This document shows positions 47,883-60,540 of a stretch of DNA of 64,000 nt, in pieces (within the stretch, counting starts at the first letter, position 1; every line of letters begins with the position of its first letter). The position numbers and the translations under genes were made by a program. The notes below the pieces were generated by a model, which saw nothing but the letters and a program-made list of their open reading frames with translations, ran no database searches and was not told where the DNA came from. Where the stretch lies: the NCBI RefSeq assembly GCF_003576645.1, contig NC_044925.1, positions 19,854,700-19,918,699 of the forward strand. Reading direction: 5' to 3'. This DNA is from Ipomoea triloba (Eukaryota; Streptophyta; Magnoliopsida; Solanales; Convolvulaceae).

Positions 47883-48390
47883 GTGACCATCTATGTATAG
47901 AATATAATTTTAGTTTTCAACAATAGTCCACAAAATACAATATGGTCATGGTCCACGGTATACTTTGCGCACTAGGCCAGTCATATTCAATTATTGAATT
48001 GTTCCGTGGACTACTTCCACTTCCACTTGGAGCAATAATGTTTAGTATTGAATTTTCTATACCATATTTTATATTATTTTGATGGAACCCAGTTTTGCAT
48101 TTAAATATTAAATAAAAAACTAGTTTAAAATTATAAAGATGGCTCCGTAATAATACAATTAAGGAAAGGAATATTTTTTATAATGAATTTACAATCACTA
48201 TTTAATACTACGTAGTATATATAGTATATATTATGTAAACTTCGCTTATATATAATAAATATTAGAAAAATCATGTGCGACAGACTCGATTAAGTGAGTG
48301 TTTCATAATTTTCTAATATAAAAATTATGTTCCACCGACCTGATTACACTTTTTAGGACTAATGAAAGAAATTACTACTGATATGAGAGG

Positions 48391-48448
<58 letters not shown>

Positions 48449-49124
48449 TGCACGCGCATTAGCACTCATCCAATTTATATCTCGATTAGCATAATAGAAC
48501 ACTATAATTCAAAAATCAAAACCCCACACTATTCGTACAAGGATATTGAAAATTTGAAATTCGCCCAAACTCTCTTCTTTTACAACAAATTATATTGTGA
48601 ATTATGGTTCATATTACAAAGTAAATTTCAAAATAAATGTTTATTTTAGTATATTAAAAAAGTATTTTTAATTTATTATAGAGTAATTTTTCAATGTAAT
48701 ATATTAAAAATAAGCATGTAGTACACTAAAAATTAACCTTCAAAAGCTGAATTTGTAGTACGCTAGAAATAAACATTCAATGTACTAAAAATAAATATGT
48801 ATGTGGATTGTCTATCTTACAATATGGTCCATAGTCTACAATATAATAATTGATCATTTACCTACTCCCATACAAACTAAAACTACTTCACTACATCCTA
48901 TGCCAATCATTATATCGCAAATCACGGTGTATATTATAATATGGATCGGTGACATACAAGTTCATTTTTAGTATATTAAAGATTCATTTTTATTATAAAA
49001 AAAAAAGATTCATTTTTAGTATATTCTAAGTCCATTTTATTAGGAAAAGACTATTGTACTCGCAACTTTTACTCCTACACTTGAAATTTTGATATGATGT
49101 AGGCACTTGTAATAGGACCTACAT
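47883..49124. other. AT-rich intergenic DNA
   Basis: Contains an (AT)n run at 48393-48440 and several agtacactaaaaataa-like repeats. No gene seen. Confidence 0.4.
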
Positions 49125-49358
49125 ACAAAATAGCATATCAATGCATGTTATATCATGGAGTAAATTTGAGGACGGAATAGAATTGAGAGTACATGTACTC
49201 ATGTAGTATAACTTTATATTATAGTTCACCTATTAATTTGAATAGCTTATCAATGCATGTCATCATATCATGAAGTAAAATTAAGGAGTAAGAATTGAGA
49301 GTACATGTACTCATTTAGTATAACTTTATATTATAGTTCACCTATCAATTTGAATCAT
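49125..49358. repeat. Tandem duplication, about 118-bp unit
   Basis: Two direct copies, each with atatcaatgcatgt, gagagtacatgtactcat and tataactttatattatagtt phrases, separated by few changes. Confidence 0.8.
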
Positions 49359-49570
49359 GGTACACTGCATAATTTGTGCATCCAACACACACTGGGCGAA
49401 TCACGAACCAACTGGCAAAGCTCCCCTATATTGTGACAAAAAGGTGGACTCTGTAGGCTCCTTCACACCGCAGCTAGACAAGATTATGGAGGGACAAAAC
49501 TCCCATATCTTTCTTCCCAAAAGGTTGAACCCCCAATCCTAAGCGCCCTCACGCCCCGGCCCGATAGGAA

Positions 49571-49905
49571 GATGGATTATGTGTATTCTAGGCAACCGTT
49601 CTGTGTATTCATGTTAGTAACACATGTTGTGATGTGTTTGTGCATTCGAATGTTAGGAGGATGACTTCTGTGTATTTTGTGTCAATGTTCTGTGTATTCT
49701 AGGCAACCATTCTGTGTATTGTAGGCAACCGTTCTGTGTATTCATGTTAGTAACATAGGTTGTGATGTGTTTGTACATTCAAATGTTATAGGATGGGTTA
49801 TCTGTATTTTGTGTCAATATTCTGTGTATTCTAGGCAACCGTTCTGTGTATTCATATTAGTAACACAAGTTGTGATGTGTTTGTGCATTCGAATGTTAGG
49901 ATACA
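49571..49905. repeat. Minisatellite with ctgtgtattctaggcaaccg units
   Basis: About three long units of 110-140 bp share ctgtgtattctaggcaacc, tgttagtaacac, gttgtgatgtgtttg and cattcgaatgttag. The order is direct. No coding or CRISPR-like spacer structure. Confidence 0.8.
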
Positions 49906-51086
49906 CAGAATATAAGCCCAAGTATTATCTCTTATGTTCTATGTTTTTCAAATTTCACAATGTTGTTTAAATATTCACCTTTTGTCGTGTGTGTTTTTGT
50001 GATCTAATGAACTTGTGTGTGTTTTTTGTTCTTGCTTCTTCGTCACTATTTTTGTTGTTGTTCAAATTACAGTTATATTTTAGTATAAAAAAAATTGTAA
50101 TGACATCCGAATATGACGTCGTTCCGGACTAGGGTCCACGATATAACGACCCATCCCAAGGGCCCTCACGCCCCCGACCTGATAGAGCATCTAAGAGAAT
50201 GTAAATCATGGTAACTCAATTGAACACATGGGCTAGATATTTGCTTACTGCGCACAAGGAACTCCCTTCACTTTGAGAGGTTGCTCCCACATTGCCGCTT
50301 GTGAGACTTGATCCGTGATCTTTTTTTCCAAACTTCACCAATGTGATCAACTAAGTTGCCCGGACAAACCTACCGTATCTTAATCCTACACCAGGCACGT
50401 TTAGTTCAATTATATTAAATTAATTTTTTTTATTTAAATTTTATTTATGAGTTAAAATTGGATGCAATATTATAAAAAGTTAAATTTTATTTAATATAAT
50501 TAAATGCAAAATCTAATAATGACATCATAATAGAATGCATCAAAACTTATTAATTTATACGGAGTAGATAGAAACAATATATTGTGAAAAATGTCACTTT
50601 AGGATTGAAAGGTTAGTACTTGGTAGGGAATAGAAGAGATTTCAACCCCAACCCCTACGTTACGGCCGAAATGTACGTGTCACAAAATTTTCTCCCATTT
50701 TTTAGGAAATTATTTATAAATTTTTATGTAAATATTTTCAATATTTATTTATGTAAAAAGTGTTAATTGGTCATCTAGGTATAACAAATAATGCAATTAG
50801 GTTTCTTAACTGGAAAAAAAAAAAGTTCAGTTCCCTAAACAAGCAGAATAGTGAAATTAAATCTTATTATTGTTATACATATTTATTATTTATGGCCATT
50901 ATCCCATTTCGCATCCTTTCTATTGGTGTCTAATTACATTATTTTATCAATTTAAGGTGGTTCATCAAAACTTTTTTCAATTAATTAAGTTAATTACAAT
51001 ATTTGTTAGCCTCAAGGTGTCAAATCGAGATTTTTTTTTTCTTTATTTATTATTCACATACTACCACTATCACTTTTATAATATTA
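49906..51086. other. Intergenic repeat-derived DNA
   Basis: The phrases cgccctcacgccccggcccg (49542-49561) and ggccctcacgcccccgacct (50160-50179) suggest two parts of one repeat family split by the minisatellite. No gene seen. Confidence 0.4.
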
Positions 51087-52627
51087 CTAATTTTATACGC
51101 GCATTGCGCGAATGAGTTAATGCCCAATGTTTATATTTAAATAAATATTTGAAAGTATATCAATGCAAGATTATATAGGAGAAGTTTATACATGGGTAAT
51201 TGAATGTCGAATTTTTTTAGTTAAATATCTAACTCAAAGAATATGAATCCAATATAATATAGAAAATTCATTATAATCATTACTAAAATAAATGTTTGCA
51301 ACATTGTAAAATCGATAGTCTAAATATTTGGTCTAAAAATGATAGTCTAAATAAATACTACTTTTCATTTGAATTTTTCTAAGTGTTCTTAATTCTCTTT
51401 TGAGTAACATTGTCATTGTCTTTATCTTTACTATTTGTTCGCTTCCTTATTGTTGGTAGTGTGTTATTTGTAATTCGGTTATTGTTGGTAGCATAGATGA
51501 CAACGTCATGTAATGAGATTATGATATAGAAGCTATGGACTTTTCTTTAGGTGTTCTGCTTGGGGTTCATTTGGTTCAACCATTATTGTTGAATGAGTTA
51601 TTATGGATAAAGAAATCCCTAATTTAAGAAAAAAATTTAAATAAATTAATAAAAATTTGAAAATTTAAAATATTATATATTCCAAAGATATTAAAAGGTA
51701 GTTTCTCGCTTCAATTTGCTGGGTAATGGGTTATTTGAGTACTTTCATTGTCAACAAATCCCCCAAGTAGTTAATATGATTGGTTTCAAACTATTCTTTT
51801 TTATTTTTTTTCATGGTATTAAAGAAATACATATATATCATTTTTTGGGGTAACTACTAATTTATTTAATTCAATAAGAGTAAAAATAGAGCGATTCCGT
51901 TTCAATTTGTTGGATTATTTGAGTACTCTCTTTGTCAACCAATCCCCAAGTAGTTAATATAATTAGCTTCAAATTATTTTTTTTTTAAAATTTCATAGTA
52001 TTAATAAAATACTTGGTAAATAAATATATAAATTATTTTGTACTATAACTTTGATATTTAATTACAAGATATTGTAACAATAAGATAATGAACAATGTAA
52101 TGAATATCAATTGATAAATTTGAATGTTAATAATTTTTGCATGAGAGAAAATAAAGACAATATAACTAATGAAATTATTTCTCTTATTTAATTTAATTTT
52201 TTGATAATGAATAATTTTTTTAAATAAAGGTATTGTAGACACATAATTCTAAATTAAAGAAATACATATGTATCATTTTTTGTTGTAGCTACAAATTTAT
52301 TTAATTTAATAAAAGTAAATAGAGTGAGAAACTTAATTATGTCAAATTTGATTGAGATGAGGTTCGAACCTAAGACCTTTCTTATAGAAATTAATGGGTA
52401 AGTTAAAAGTTAACGGAATATTAACGGAGAAGAGAATATTTAACGGATAATCATAAAAGTAAGATTAAATTAGGTAATTTCTATTAATAATATTAATCTG
52501 AATTATCTTAACCATCTATTTGATTAAATAATTGATCTGAACCATCCATTTGATTAAATAATTTGACCGCTATTTTTTCTACATATTTTAGGCCTAACTC
52601 TCTTTTGACTCTTATTAGTATAGTGGA
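51087..52627 (-). mobile_element. Candidate non-autonomous Helitron
   Basis: Read on the minus strand, the element would begin TCCACTATACTAATAAGAG (52627 downwards, preceded by A). It would end with a small hairpin, TCGCGCAATGCGCG, then TATAAAATTAG (51087), followed by T. This agrees with the Helitron rule of A|TC...CTRR|T except that the last tetramer is TTAG. There is no terminal inverted repeat or duplication, and no Rep/helicase gene. Related sequence occurs at about 55823-56590, ending in CTAG|T. Confidence 0.5.
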
Positions 52628-53690
52628 TTTTGATTTGTGTATTACAATTATTGATTTTATTGTGAGTAACCTAATCGTTCTAATCTCATATAGAAAATTT
52701 ATTTATTTTATATAGAGCTCATCCACTTTATTGGTTGGGAGGTAGATTTTAAATTTTGTGGCAGGCCACAAGGCTTCGCACTTGGACGTATATTAAAGCA
52801 GGATACCTGCTCCTTGCTACGTGCTACCTACCCAAGTGGACGTGGCCGATTCAGATACCTGCCGTGCTAATGCAATTATTAATATTTATAATACAGCTTA
52901 TTCTAAGAATAATTATTTAACTATTCATCTTTATTAATTTTTATATCAATTTTTTAATTTGATGACAATTAATCTTTGATTATTGATTCCTTCGAAAAAA
53001 ATCTTTGATTATTGATTTTGTTTCAGATTTTATTTTTTAGTTAAATATACATTAAATTTAATGATAATAATATAAAAAATTAGCTAGCAAAAAACCTCTC
53101 CAGATTTAATCACCTCAAATTTGAGACATAAAGTTTCATTAACATGGTCCATATTGACTCGTACATTAACATTTTCTTCACATTTCTACTAATGATGAAC
53201 TTAGTATATGAAATTATGAACTCAATTTGTCTATTTCAGTAACAAGCAAATTTTTACATTCTTACCCTTAAATTCAACGGTTACTAATTGAAAATTTAAC
53301 TGAATGACCAAATCAGAAACAAAATCAATATTTAAGATATCAGTTATGGTCAAATTGAAAGTCGATGATAAAAATTGGTAAATGTCAATAGTCAATGGAC
53401 TATTATTGGAATTAATTAACTCTTTATAATAAGAATATCTGGTATGACACTATCTGATTGAATTCATTAATATTTGATTAAAAATGAATATGTTAATTCA
53501 TGAGCACTCAACAAATATAAACTATATTACGAGAGAAGAAAAATGACCAAAACACAATTCACACAATCAAACTTGAACAAGGCCTCCCTATTAGGACACT
53601 ATGTATTTGAGTTAGATTATGACTCCCTATTAAGACAGGCTTCATGTGATTCTCCTATTTCTAGTCTCCCTGAGATTCTCTCATTCTATA
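52628..53690. other. AT-rich intergenic DNA
   Basis: No gene or clear element recognised. Confidence 0.35.
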
Positions 53691-53699
53691 TATTCCTGT

Positions 53700-53975
53700 A
53701 ATCTGTATCTTTCCACTATCTCATTCAATACCATACATTCAATTCTCATCCTCCCTAGCAAAAAAAATTGCGATTATGTTCACAGACCGCTTAGCAAGCA
53801 CAAAGCTAAGATTAACAAAATCACTAACTAATTAACCTAATTTCCTAATATCATTAATAATAAGATCAAAGGATGTTATCACACTGCTATTTTGGATTCC
53901 ATTAATCACTTTCAGGGAATCAGACTCAACCTCCACATAGTCCTCGCTTAGCTCCATGATTAAAATACAAAAATA
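53700..53975 (-). pseudogene. LINE RNase H domain fragment
   Basis: The minus strand reads IMELSEDYVEVESDSLKVIN, then TSFDLIINDIRKLG, then a stop, then SFVLAKRSVNIIA. This is the DYVEVESDS-type motif of the RNase H-like domain found at the end of plant LINE ORF2. A stop and length loss show decay. It is distant from the endonuclease/RT fragment at 37520-38585 and is probably unrelated by insertion. Confidence 0.7.
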
Positions 53976-54432
53976 AGATCAAAGGACGTTTATTTGTCCA
54001 TGATTAAAATACCAAAATTGCCATTTTTCTGTATATATATATATATTAGAGAAAAGCGGCAGTGGCCGTCGTTAAAGAATGGTTATCTTCTAATCTGGCA
54101 ACGATGTGATTGGGCATTGATCCTTTCCAAGATGATGATAGCTATTAGCTAAGCAACATTATAATATACATAAATAAATTATATTTTAATACTCCGTATT
54201 AGATTAAAGTTGTCCATATATTTTAATATTTTAGCGTTTTGCAAATCCTTATTGCGATTAGAGTTAAGTTGTTCAACTGTACTGCAACTTCAATTATTTA
54301 ATCCTCTTCTTTACCTCATAAAGACGCATTCTATCAAAAGCAAATGTCTTGGTTTTACCAAAAGAGTAATGTTATTTGCCATTCCAAAACTTTCCCCTCC
54401 TAATATTCTATCATGACGATATGAAATTATTT

Positions 54433-54966
54433 AAGTTAATATCCAATAGTTCTAGTAGTTTTATTCAATTTAGTTCTAAATAATTTTTTGTGTTCAATTT
54501 AGTTTTCGATTTTGATAGTTTACACAATTTAGTCCTTTATTAAAAATTCTTTTAGTTGATTATTAGAAATATGATCTTAATGGTAATTTTTCATCCTTAA
54601 TCTCATTTGGGATGATTCATTCTTCTTCTTTCCGTTATTAAGATCCACGCAAAAATACAAATTTTCGTACCAAATCAACTTCAACCCTAAATAAATAAAT
54701 ATAGAATAAAAAAATATTTGGATACGAAGATTTACATTTATGTGTAGATCTTAATAAGGAGAAGAATAATGGATCATCCCAAATGGGATGAAGAATGATA
54801 AATTACCATTAGGACCATATTTCTAACCGTCCACTAAAAGAATTTTTAACAAAAGATTAAATTAGATAAAACCATCAAAGTCGATGACTAAATTGAGCAA
54901 AAAAAGTCATTTATGACTAAATTGAGTAAAATCATTATAGACGAGAACTATATTGGCTGTTAACTC
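54433..54966. mobile_element. Foldback MITE with perfect AAATTATTT duplication
   Basis: The arms start aagttaatatccaatagttc and end gaactatattggctgttaac. AAATTATTT occurs at 54424-54432 and 54967-54975. Mirrored gtaaatttt / aaatttac and gatccacgca / tgtgtagatc phrases confirm the inverted arms. Confidence 0.85.
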
Positions 54967-54975
54967 AAAATTATT

Positions 54976-55822
54976 TGATTGGATACTTTAATGTTTCATT
55001 ACAAGTTAGTAGGGCTACTAATTGATAGACATCCAATGATTATAAGTTATATCAACGAAAAAATTTAAAAGATGAAACTTTAGGAAGCGAATTATATTAT
55101 GGATTATAGCAAGGTCTATTAATATATATGGAGTATTTCATTTTTAATATACTAAATTTTTATTTCTTAAAACATAATAAGTTTCAATTCAGGTTATATT
55201 CCTGGTTTATGTCCGTTTTTTCCTGTTATATTTTGTACCTTATGCTATAAGTTGTACTACATAATTTTTTGAACAAAAATATCCATACCGTTATAACTTC
55301 TGTTATCTTTTCACATTATTATTACCATGCACATGCTTACACAATATTTTTTCTTACCTTCTTCAATGATAAATTTGAATTCACTTAGATTTTAATTAAA
55401 TGCTACCATAATTATATTTAGTAATTTATCATTTTTATAATTCTTACTTCAATAATATTAATATGAATTCTACAATTATAAATAAATAAATAAATACACA
55501 CACAATAATATTAATATGAATTCTACAATTATAAATAAATAAATACACACACTATTATTTTAAAAATATTTTAATATAACTAAGATTTTAACATTGAGTA
55601 TTAATATTGGACATATATTTTTACACATCACACATATAAAATACTAGTTTAGTTAATACATTAAAAATGAACATGTAATACACTATAAAATAAACATATA
55701 ATAAGCTAAAAATAAAAAATAAAAACTGAAATAAAAAATAAAAATTTAATATACTGCAAAAAAAAGTTTATATATCATGATTTCACTTTCTAATGTAGTC
55801 CATAATTACATTTATGAAGGTA
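54976..55822. other. AT-rich intergenic DNA
   Basis: A direct duplication of a 50-bp aataatattaatatgaattc-containing unit lies at about 55448-55555. No gene seen. Confidence 0.4.
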
Positions 55823-56590
55823 CTAGTTTTTTCACGCTCGGCGAATAGCACAATGCCCAATATTTATTTTTAAAAGAAAAAGTGTCAAATAGGCCACTGA
55901 ACTTATCGTTTTTGTGTAATTAGGTCATTGAACTTAAAAAGTGTACAATTTAACCATCAAACAAGTAAACTATGTGCAATTAGGACATTTTTCTAAAAAA
56001 TTTTAATTCAATTTGAGTTTAAAACATTTCAATATTGACTCCCAACTAATATGGTAGAAAAATGTCACTCTTAATACATATATGTTAGTAATATAATCAG
56101 ATTTTACTAGAAATTTTTTGTAAAAATGGTCAAATTGCACAAATTTTGCTTGTTTGATAGTTGAATTGCACACTTTTTAAGTTTAATGGCCCAATTGCAC
56201 AAAATCGGTAAGTTCAGTGGCCTATTTGACACCTTTTCCATTTTTAAATAAGTATTTCAAAGTATATCAATACATGATTATATAGGAGATGTTCATGCAT
56301 ATGTAATTGAATGTTGAATTTGTTAATTTAAATCGGTAATTCAAAGTATATGAATGCAATATAATATATAAGCGATTGATTATAATTGTCACTAAAATAA
56401 ATGTTTGCAATTTCGTAAAAACGATAGTCAAAATACTTGGTCTAAAAATGATAGTATAAATAAATACTACTTTTGGTAATAAAAATATATACATTTAAAT
56501 TATATTAATAAAGAAATACGATTTACCTTTAAAGTGAACAACTGTGATGTAGTCAAAAAAAATATTATGGGATAGTTTCTGGCTTCAAAG
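55823..56590 (-). mobile_element. Helitron-like terminal region, interrupted by a MITE
   Basis: On the minus strand, ttcgccgagcgtgaaaaaaCTAG is followed by T, as at a Helitron 3' end. Sequence from 56240 to about 56480 resembles 51120-51360. The foldback element at 55875-56239 is inserted just inside the terminus. The 5' end was not found. Confidence 0.45.
55875..56239. mobile_element. Foldback MITE with perfect ATTTTTAAA duplication
   Basis: It begins agaaaaagtgtcaaataggc and ends gcctatttgacaccttttcc. ATTTTTAAA is at 55866-55874 and 56240-56248. Its ends resemble those of 11007-12553 and 15559-15949 (gtcaaatagg), so these three are probably one superfamily. Confidence 0.88.
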
Positions 56591-56945
56591 TATAAAATGA
56601 AATATATGTAAAATTACTCTCATAAAAATCGGTAAATTATTGTGTGGATCATGATTCACATAGCTGTTAAAAAAAATACTCTTTTTAGAATAATGAACAT
56701 TCTGAAGTAAGATAATGTATTGTATGAGTTATAATAATGTACTTTATGTGTTAGAATATGTGATAGTTTTTGGCTTCAAAGTATAAAATGAAATATATGT
56801 AAAATTACGCTCATAAAAATCGGTAAATTATTGTGTGGATCATGATTCACATAGCTGTTAAAAAAAAATACTCTTCTTAGAATAATGAACATTCTGAAGT
56901 AAGATAATGTATTGTATGAGTTATAATAATGTACTTTATGTGTTA
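56570..56945. repeat. Tandem duplication, about 185-bp unit
   Basis: Two almost identical direct copies, each with gatagttt(c/t)tggcttcaaag, attgtgtggatcatgattca and aatgaacattctgaagtaag. The near identity indicates a recent event. Confidence 0.9.
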
Positions 56946-57066
56946 GAATAATGAAATTTATGAGGTAAGATAATGTATTTATGAGTTAGAATAATGTACT
57001 TTATGTATTTTTAAAATGTATTTTATGAGTTAGAATAATATACTTTATATGTTTTTGGACCGTTGG

Positions 57067-60000
57067 TGTAACACCCCAATTTTCACATCTTGGATTTATT
57101 ACAAAATGCTTAAAATATAATACATTGCGGAAGCGTCTAACCAGCAGAAAACTGGGTGTTACCGCCACGCTTAGGTATCTTTCCTATACCCAAACGCTAA
57201 GGCTCAACTTACAACCTAAAATAACCGTATCAATATCCAGATATGTACATATGGAAATAATCTCTCCAGGGTGTCTATTCTAGGATAGAGTAATCTTCAA
57301 CCTCGACTCCCATCCTATTTAAAGCTCATCGGCCACAGGGGCCCACGCTAGACTGCATCTAATAAAGGACACAATGAAGTGTAGTTAGCGCGACGGCTAA
57401 GTAAGGAAATCCATTGTCACTCGAAAGTAAACAAAGGTTTCGAAAAACATATTTTCCAGAAAATGTAACTTTACCCAACGGTTGCATTCTACCTGCAACA
57501 GTTATAAATAGCAACTTGCATACATTATGAGCACAATTCAGTAACGTCTCATGTCATTTCCCTCTTGACAAGGTCATTTAATAATCATTTTCATACCCAG
57601 TAATATATTGTTAAACAATTAAGCATACTAGTAAGTAGTAAGAAACATAAATCACACATCTTGCTTGTAATCACTTTAGTAGAAAAACCTTTCCCTCATA
57701 ATAAAATCCTCATCACTTTTCACTTTTCCAAAAAGAGAGATCACCCACAACCTTTGGGTACTTAAAAACTTATCACATCTTTCTTTCCCGTAGCTACAGC
57801 GTAACTACATTCATATTTCAAAATTCCACTTAGTCCTAGATAGAAAGTGTGAGGCCTTTGGAGTCCTTTCTCCACTTTTGACCACTTGGATCGTTGAACT
57901 CGGGTTCAGTGGTCATCGCCCGGTCTAATACTGATCCCCTGGACTTATAGGAGCGTTGGAATGATTCCTAGCTAGCCTCACTAGGTTCATAAGAACGACA
58001 CCTACCTGAACATAGAGTGACTATACTTAAGTGTGCACACCCCCCGTAGGAGTTCTTTTCCTTCCGGGTGATATAGTACTCGGCGAATAGACTTCGCCCA
58101 CAGTATGAATGATCATACACATAACTACCATACGGGATAGGCACTTTAAGCTCATCTTTATCCCGTAGGTTAACAAGGTCCTCCACGACTTTTACTAGAA
58201 TTAAGGTTTGAAAACATTTTTCCACTCTTTTCCCTTTCTTGCTTGAAAATATTTTGGACATACTTGGGTCAATCCCAATACTCGGAAATTAATTCTCCTT
58301 TTAACCCAATTCACAAATTCTCCTTTTCCTTTGCAAAACATTTGGATGATCCACTAACATCCTTTCACAAAAGTAAATCAAGTGTAACTACCCTACACTT
58401 TCAACTCCACATTTATCACATAAGTCTCATATTTGACACATACATCTCAATGCATATAACGTGTACATTTCCCAAGTTAAGAGATATAATGTACAAAGGT
58501 AATATTTGAGTCTTCAAAAATCCACTCGGTTGCCCGTAGGCTTTCAAAACATCATAATACTCGGGATTAAAAACATCGGGGAAAATTTTGGTCAAAAACA
58601 AGTCGAAAACGAGTCCGCGTCGCGCGGACTCGCGACTGGCCGCAGCTGCGGACGCGTGCGTCCGAGCCGCGTCCGCACGTTCGGCAAATGGCGCCGAAAT
58701 TGGGCGCCCACGGACGCGCAGCGGACGCGCGTCCGTGCCCGCGTCCGGCCGAACGCCGTAACTCTGGCGTCGATGGACGCGCGTTGGACGCGCGTCCAAG
58801 GCCGCGTCCACCCTAAAACTGCCAGAAAATTTCTGGCGCAGTCCGAAAGATTGGGCCGGTAAAAATAGTTCCCGAACTCTTTTTCACTTGAAATTTTTAT
58901 GGTAGAACCCCAACTTATAGTACTTGATGTCCGTAAAAATTTTTGGTCATTTTGATCCACGAATAAACACAGAAAATTCCATTTTTGCCCTTGGCAGTGT
59001 GCTGTCCAGAATTTCTCTCTCTGGACCAGTTTTGGAAAAAAAATCTAAAACCATACTTATACTACTCCGATCATTATGAAATTTTATATGCGGGTTCTAC
59101 ACTTATAGAACTACATGTCTAAAAAAAATGGGATCAAAATACCTCACCGATTTTTCCCAGTAAATCTCGGAAGTTACTGCCAGAGACTATCCTTATTTCT
59201 TTTCACTATTTTCACAAATATAAGCCTATATGAGCATAAATACAACATATACATGCATAAATTAGCTATGGACATGCCTAGTAAATTTACCAAAAATCAA
59301 GGTAGAGAATTTGAGCCCACTTTTAGATCTATAACATAGCACATAATTTTCATGTAAAAATTCCTAATCATGTAATTTCCTAGCAATTGTCTACCTTCAA
59401 GTGATTGGGCCAACTTAAGGGATTCCTTACCTCAATAGAAGATTTCTAGAACCGTAGAAGTGTTAGATCTTCTCTCGAATCCAAAGCCCCTAAAAACATC
59501 ACCATAACAACAATATTTTCATGCACTAAACATTGACACTTAAGTTCTAGAGATGAATAAATCTAACAAAGTCTAGGATCTTACTTACACTTAATCCTTG
59601 AGTAAGAAAAATATTTTGGTGCTCCTTGATCACAATGGAAGACTAAAATTATTTCTCTTCTTCTTTCTCTAAGTGTAAAATCCGAAAATGAGAGAGAGAT
59701 AGGTGATCTTGGTGTGATTTTGTTCTTGTACTACAAGTAACAAGTGCAACTAGGCCATACTTCCATTAATGCCTCATTAATTGCTCAATCCAACTTAGAT
59801 TTACTTGCCACATGTCAACACTCCATGAAGTCCTTACAAGATCTCAAATCTAATTGGCCAGTTTATGCTTAAATCAGATGAATGTTCGGAGGATTATAAC
59901 TTAATTCGGGAAAATTCTAATACCAAAATTATCGTAAAAATATTCCCGTCGCAAATCACCAATTTTGGAAATTTTCCGGTAATCCGCCAAATCTAGGTTC

Positions 60001-60297
60001 AGAGTCCGTAACAATTTATCCCTTACAGTCCATTTAAGATCTTCCTTGAACTAACTAAAAATTCAGGCTTGATCGTATGATACTTAATAATCCCAATTCT
60101 AGAAAATTCGAACTGAATCTATATCCTTAAAATTTCTCGGTTCGTGACCGGTACGTAGTTCGCAGCTTATCGATAATTAGTCTTACTAAAAAAAATCCTT
60201 CTGAAGTACCGAGAGATCATCTCATAAGTGTCATAGCTTAAAAAAATATTTTCGAGCCTAAACTTTGTCGGAAAAAAAAAAAAACCGAGGGGTTACA
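57067..60297 (-). mobile_element. 3,231-bp solo LTR with perfect 5-bp target duplication
   Basis: It begins TGTAACACCCCAATTTTC and ends CCGAGGGGTTACA, with TG...CA termini and short inverted ends. GTTGG is repeated exactly at 57062-57066 and 60298-60302. No gag-pol lies between, so this is most simply a solo LTR left by unequal recombination. The size and TGTAACA end suit a long-LTR Ty3/gypsy group such as Tekay/Del (inference). Minus orientation is suggested by a polyadenylation-like gtaataaatcc about 30 bases from the TGTAACACCCC end when read in reverse. A GC-rich palindromic block sits at 58600-58810. Genes are absent throughout. Confidence 0.85.
58600..58810. repeat. GC-rich palindromic block inside the solo LTR
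   Basis: About 210 bp dense in CpG with repeated GGACGCGCGTCC-like palindromes (near 58725, 58775, 58790) and gtccg(c/a)g phrases, in an otherwise AT-rich LTR. It gives overlapping frames on both strands that resemble no protein. Confidence 0.8.
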
Positions 60298-60342
60298 GTT
60301 GGTCCATGCAATAATGATTAAAAAAAATCCCAATAGTCGTGG

Positions 60343-60540
60343 ACAAATTATTCTGTGGACCCGAGTTCACCTTACAAGGCGGATTCAAGTCCAAAATACA
60401 CAATTTACATATTGAATGTTCATAACTAAATGTTCACAATTTACATACTGAAGTTTATATTTTTAATTGTAAACATTCAATATGTAAATTGTGATAGATC
60501 CACTTTGCAAGATGAACCCGATCTATGGTATAATTATTGG
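60343..60540. mobile_element. Small foldback MITE beside the solo LTR
   Basis: The left arm (caaattattctgtggacccg...) and right arm (...gaacccgatctatggtataat) are inverted, with caatttacatattgaatgtt mirrored as aacattcaatatgtaaattg in the middle. Similar bounds (gtgtggatcatgattcac) occur at 56640-56840. Confidence 0.65.

Noticed and set aside
49571..49905. CRISPR-like array
   Set aside because: Units are long, directly tandem, without unique spacers of fixed size, and this is a plant genome.
52355..52375. B-box-like gaggttcgaacctaag as a tRNA gene
   Set aside because: No matching A box or cloverleaf; more likely part of a repeat.
58416..58960. Arg-rich frames of 118-131 residues on both strands
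   Set aside because: They come from the CpG-rich palindromic block of the LTR and resemble no protein.
57067..60297. DNA transposon with TGTAACACCCC inverted ends
   Set aside because: The 5-bp duplication and TG...CA ends fit an LTR better, and only about ten terminal bases are inverted.
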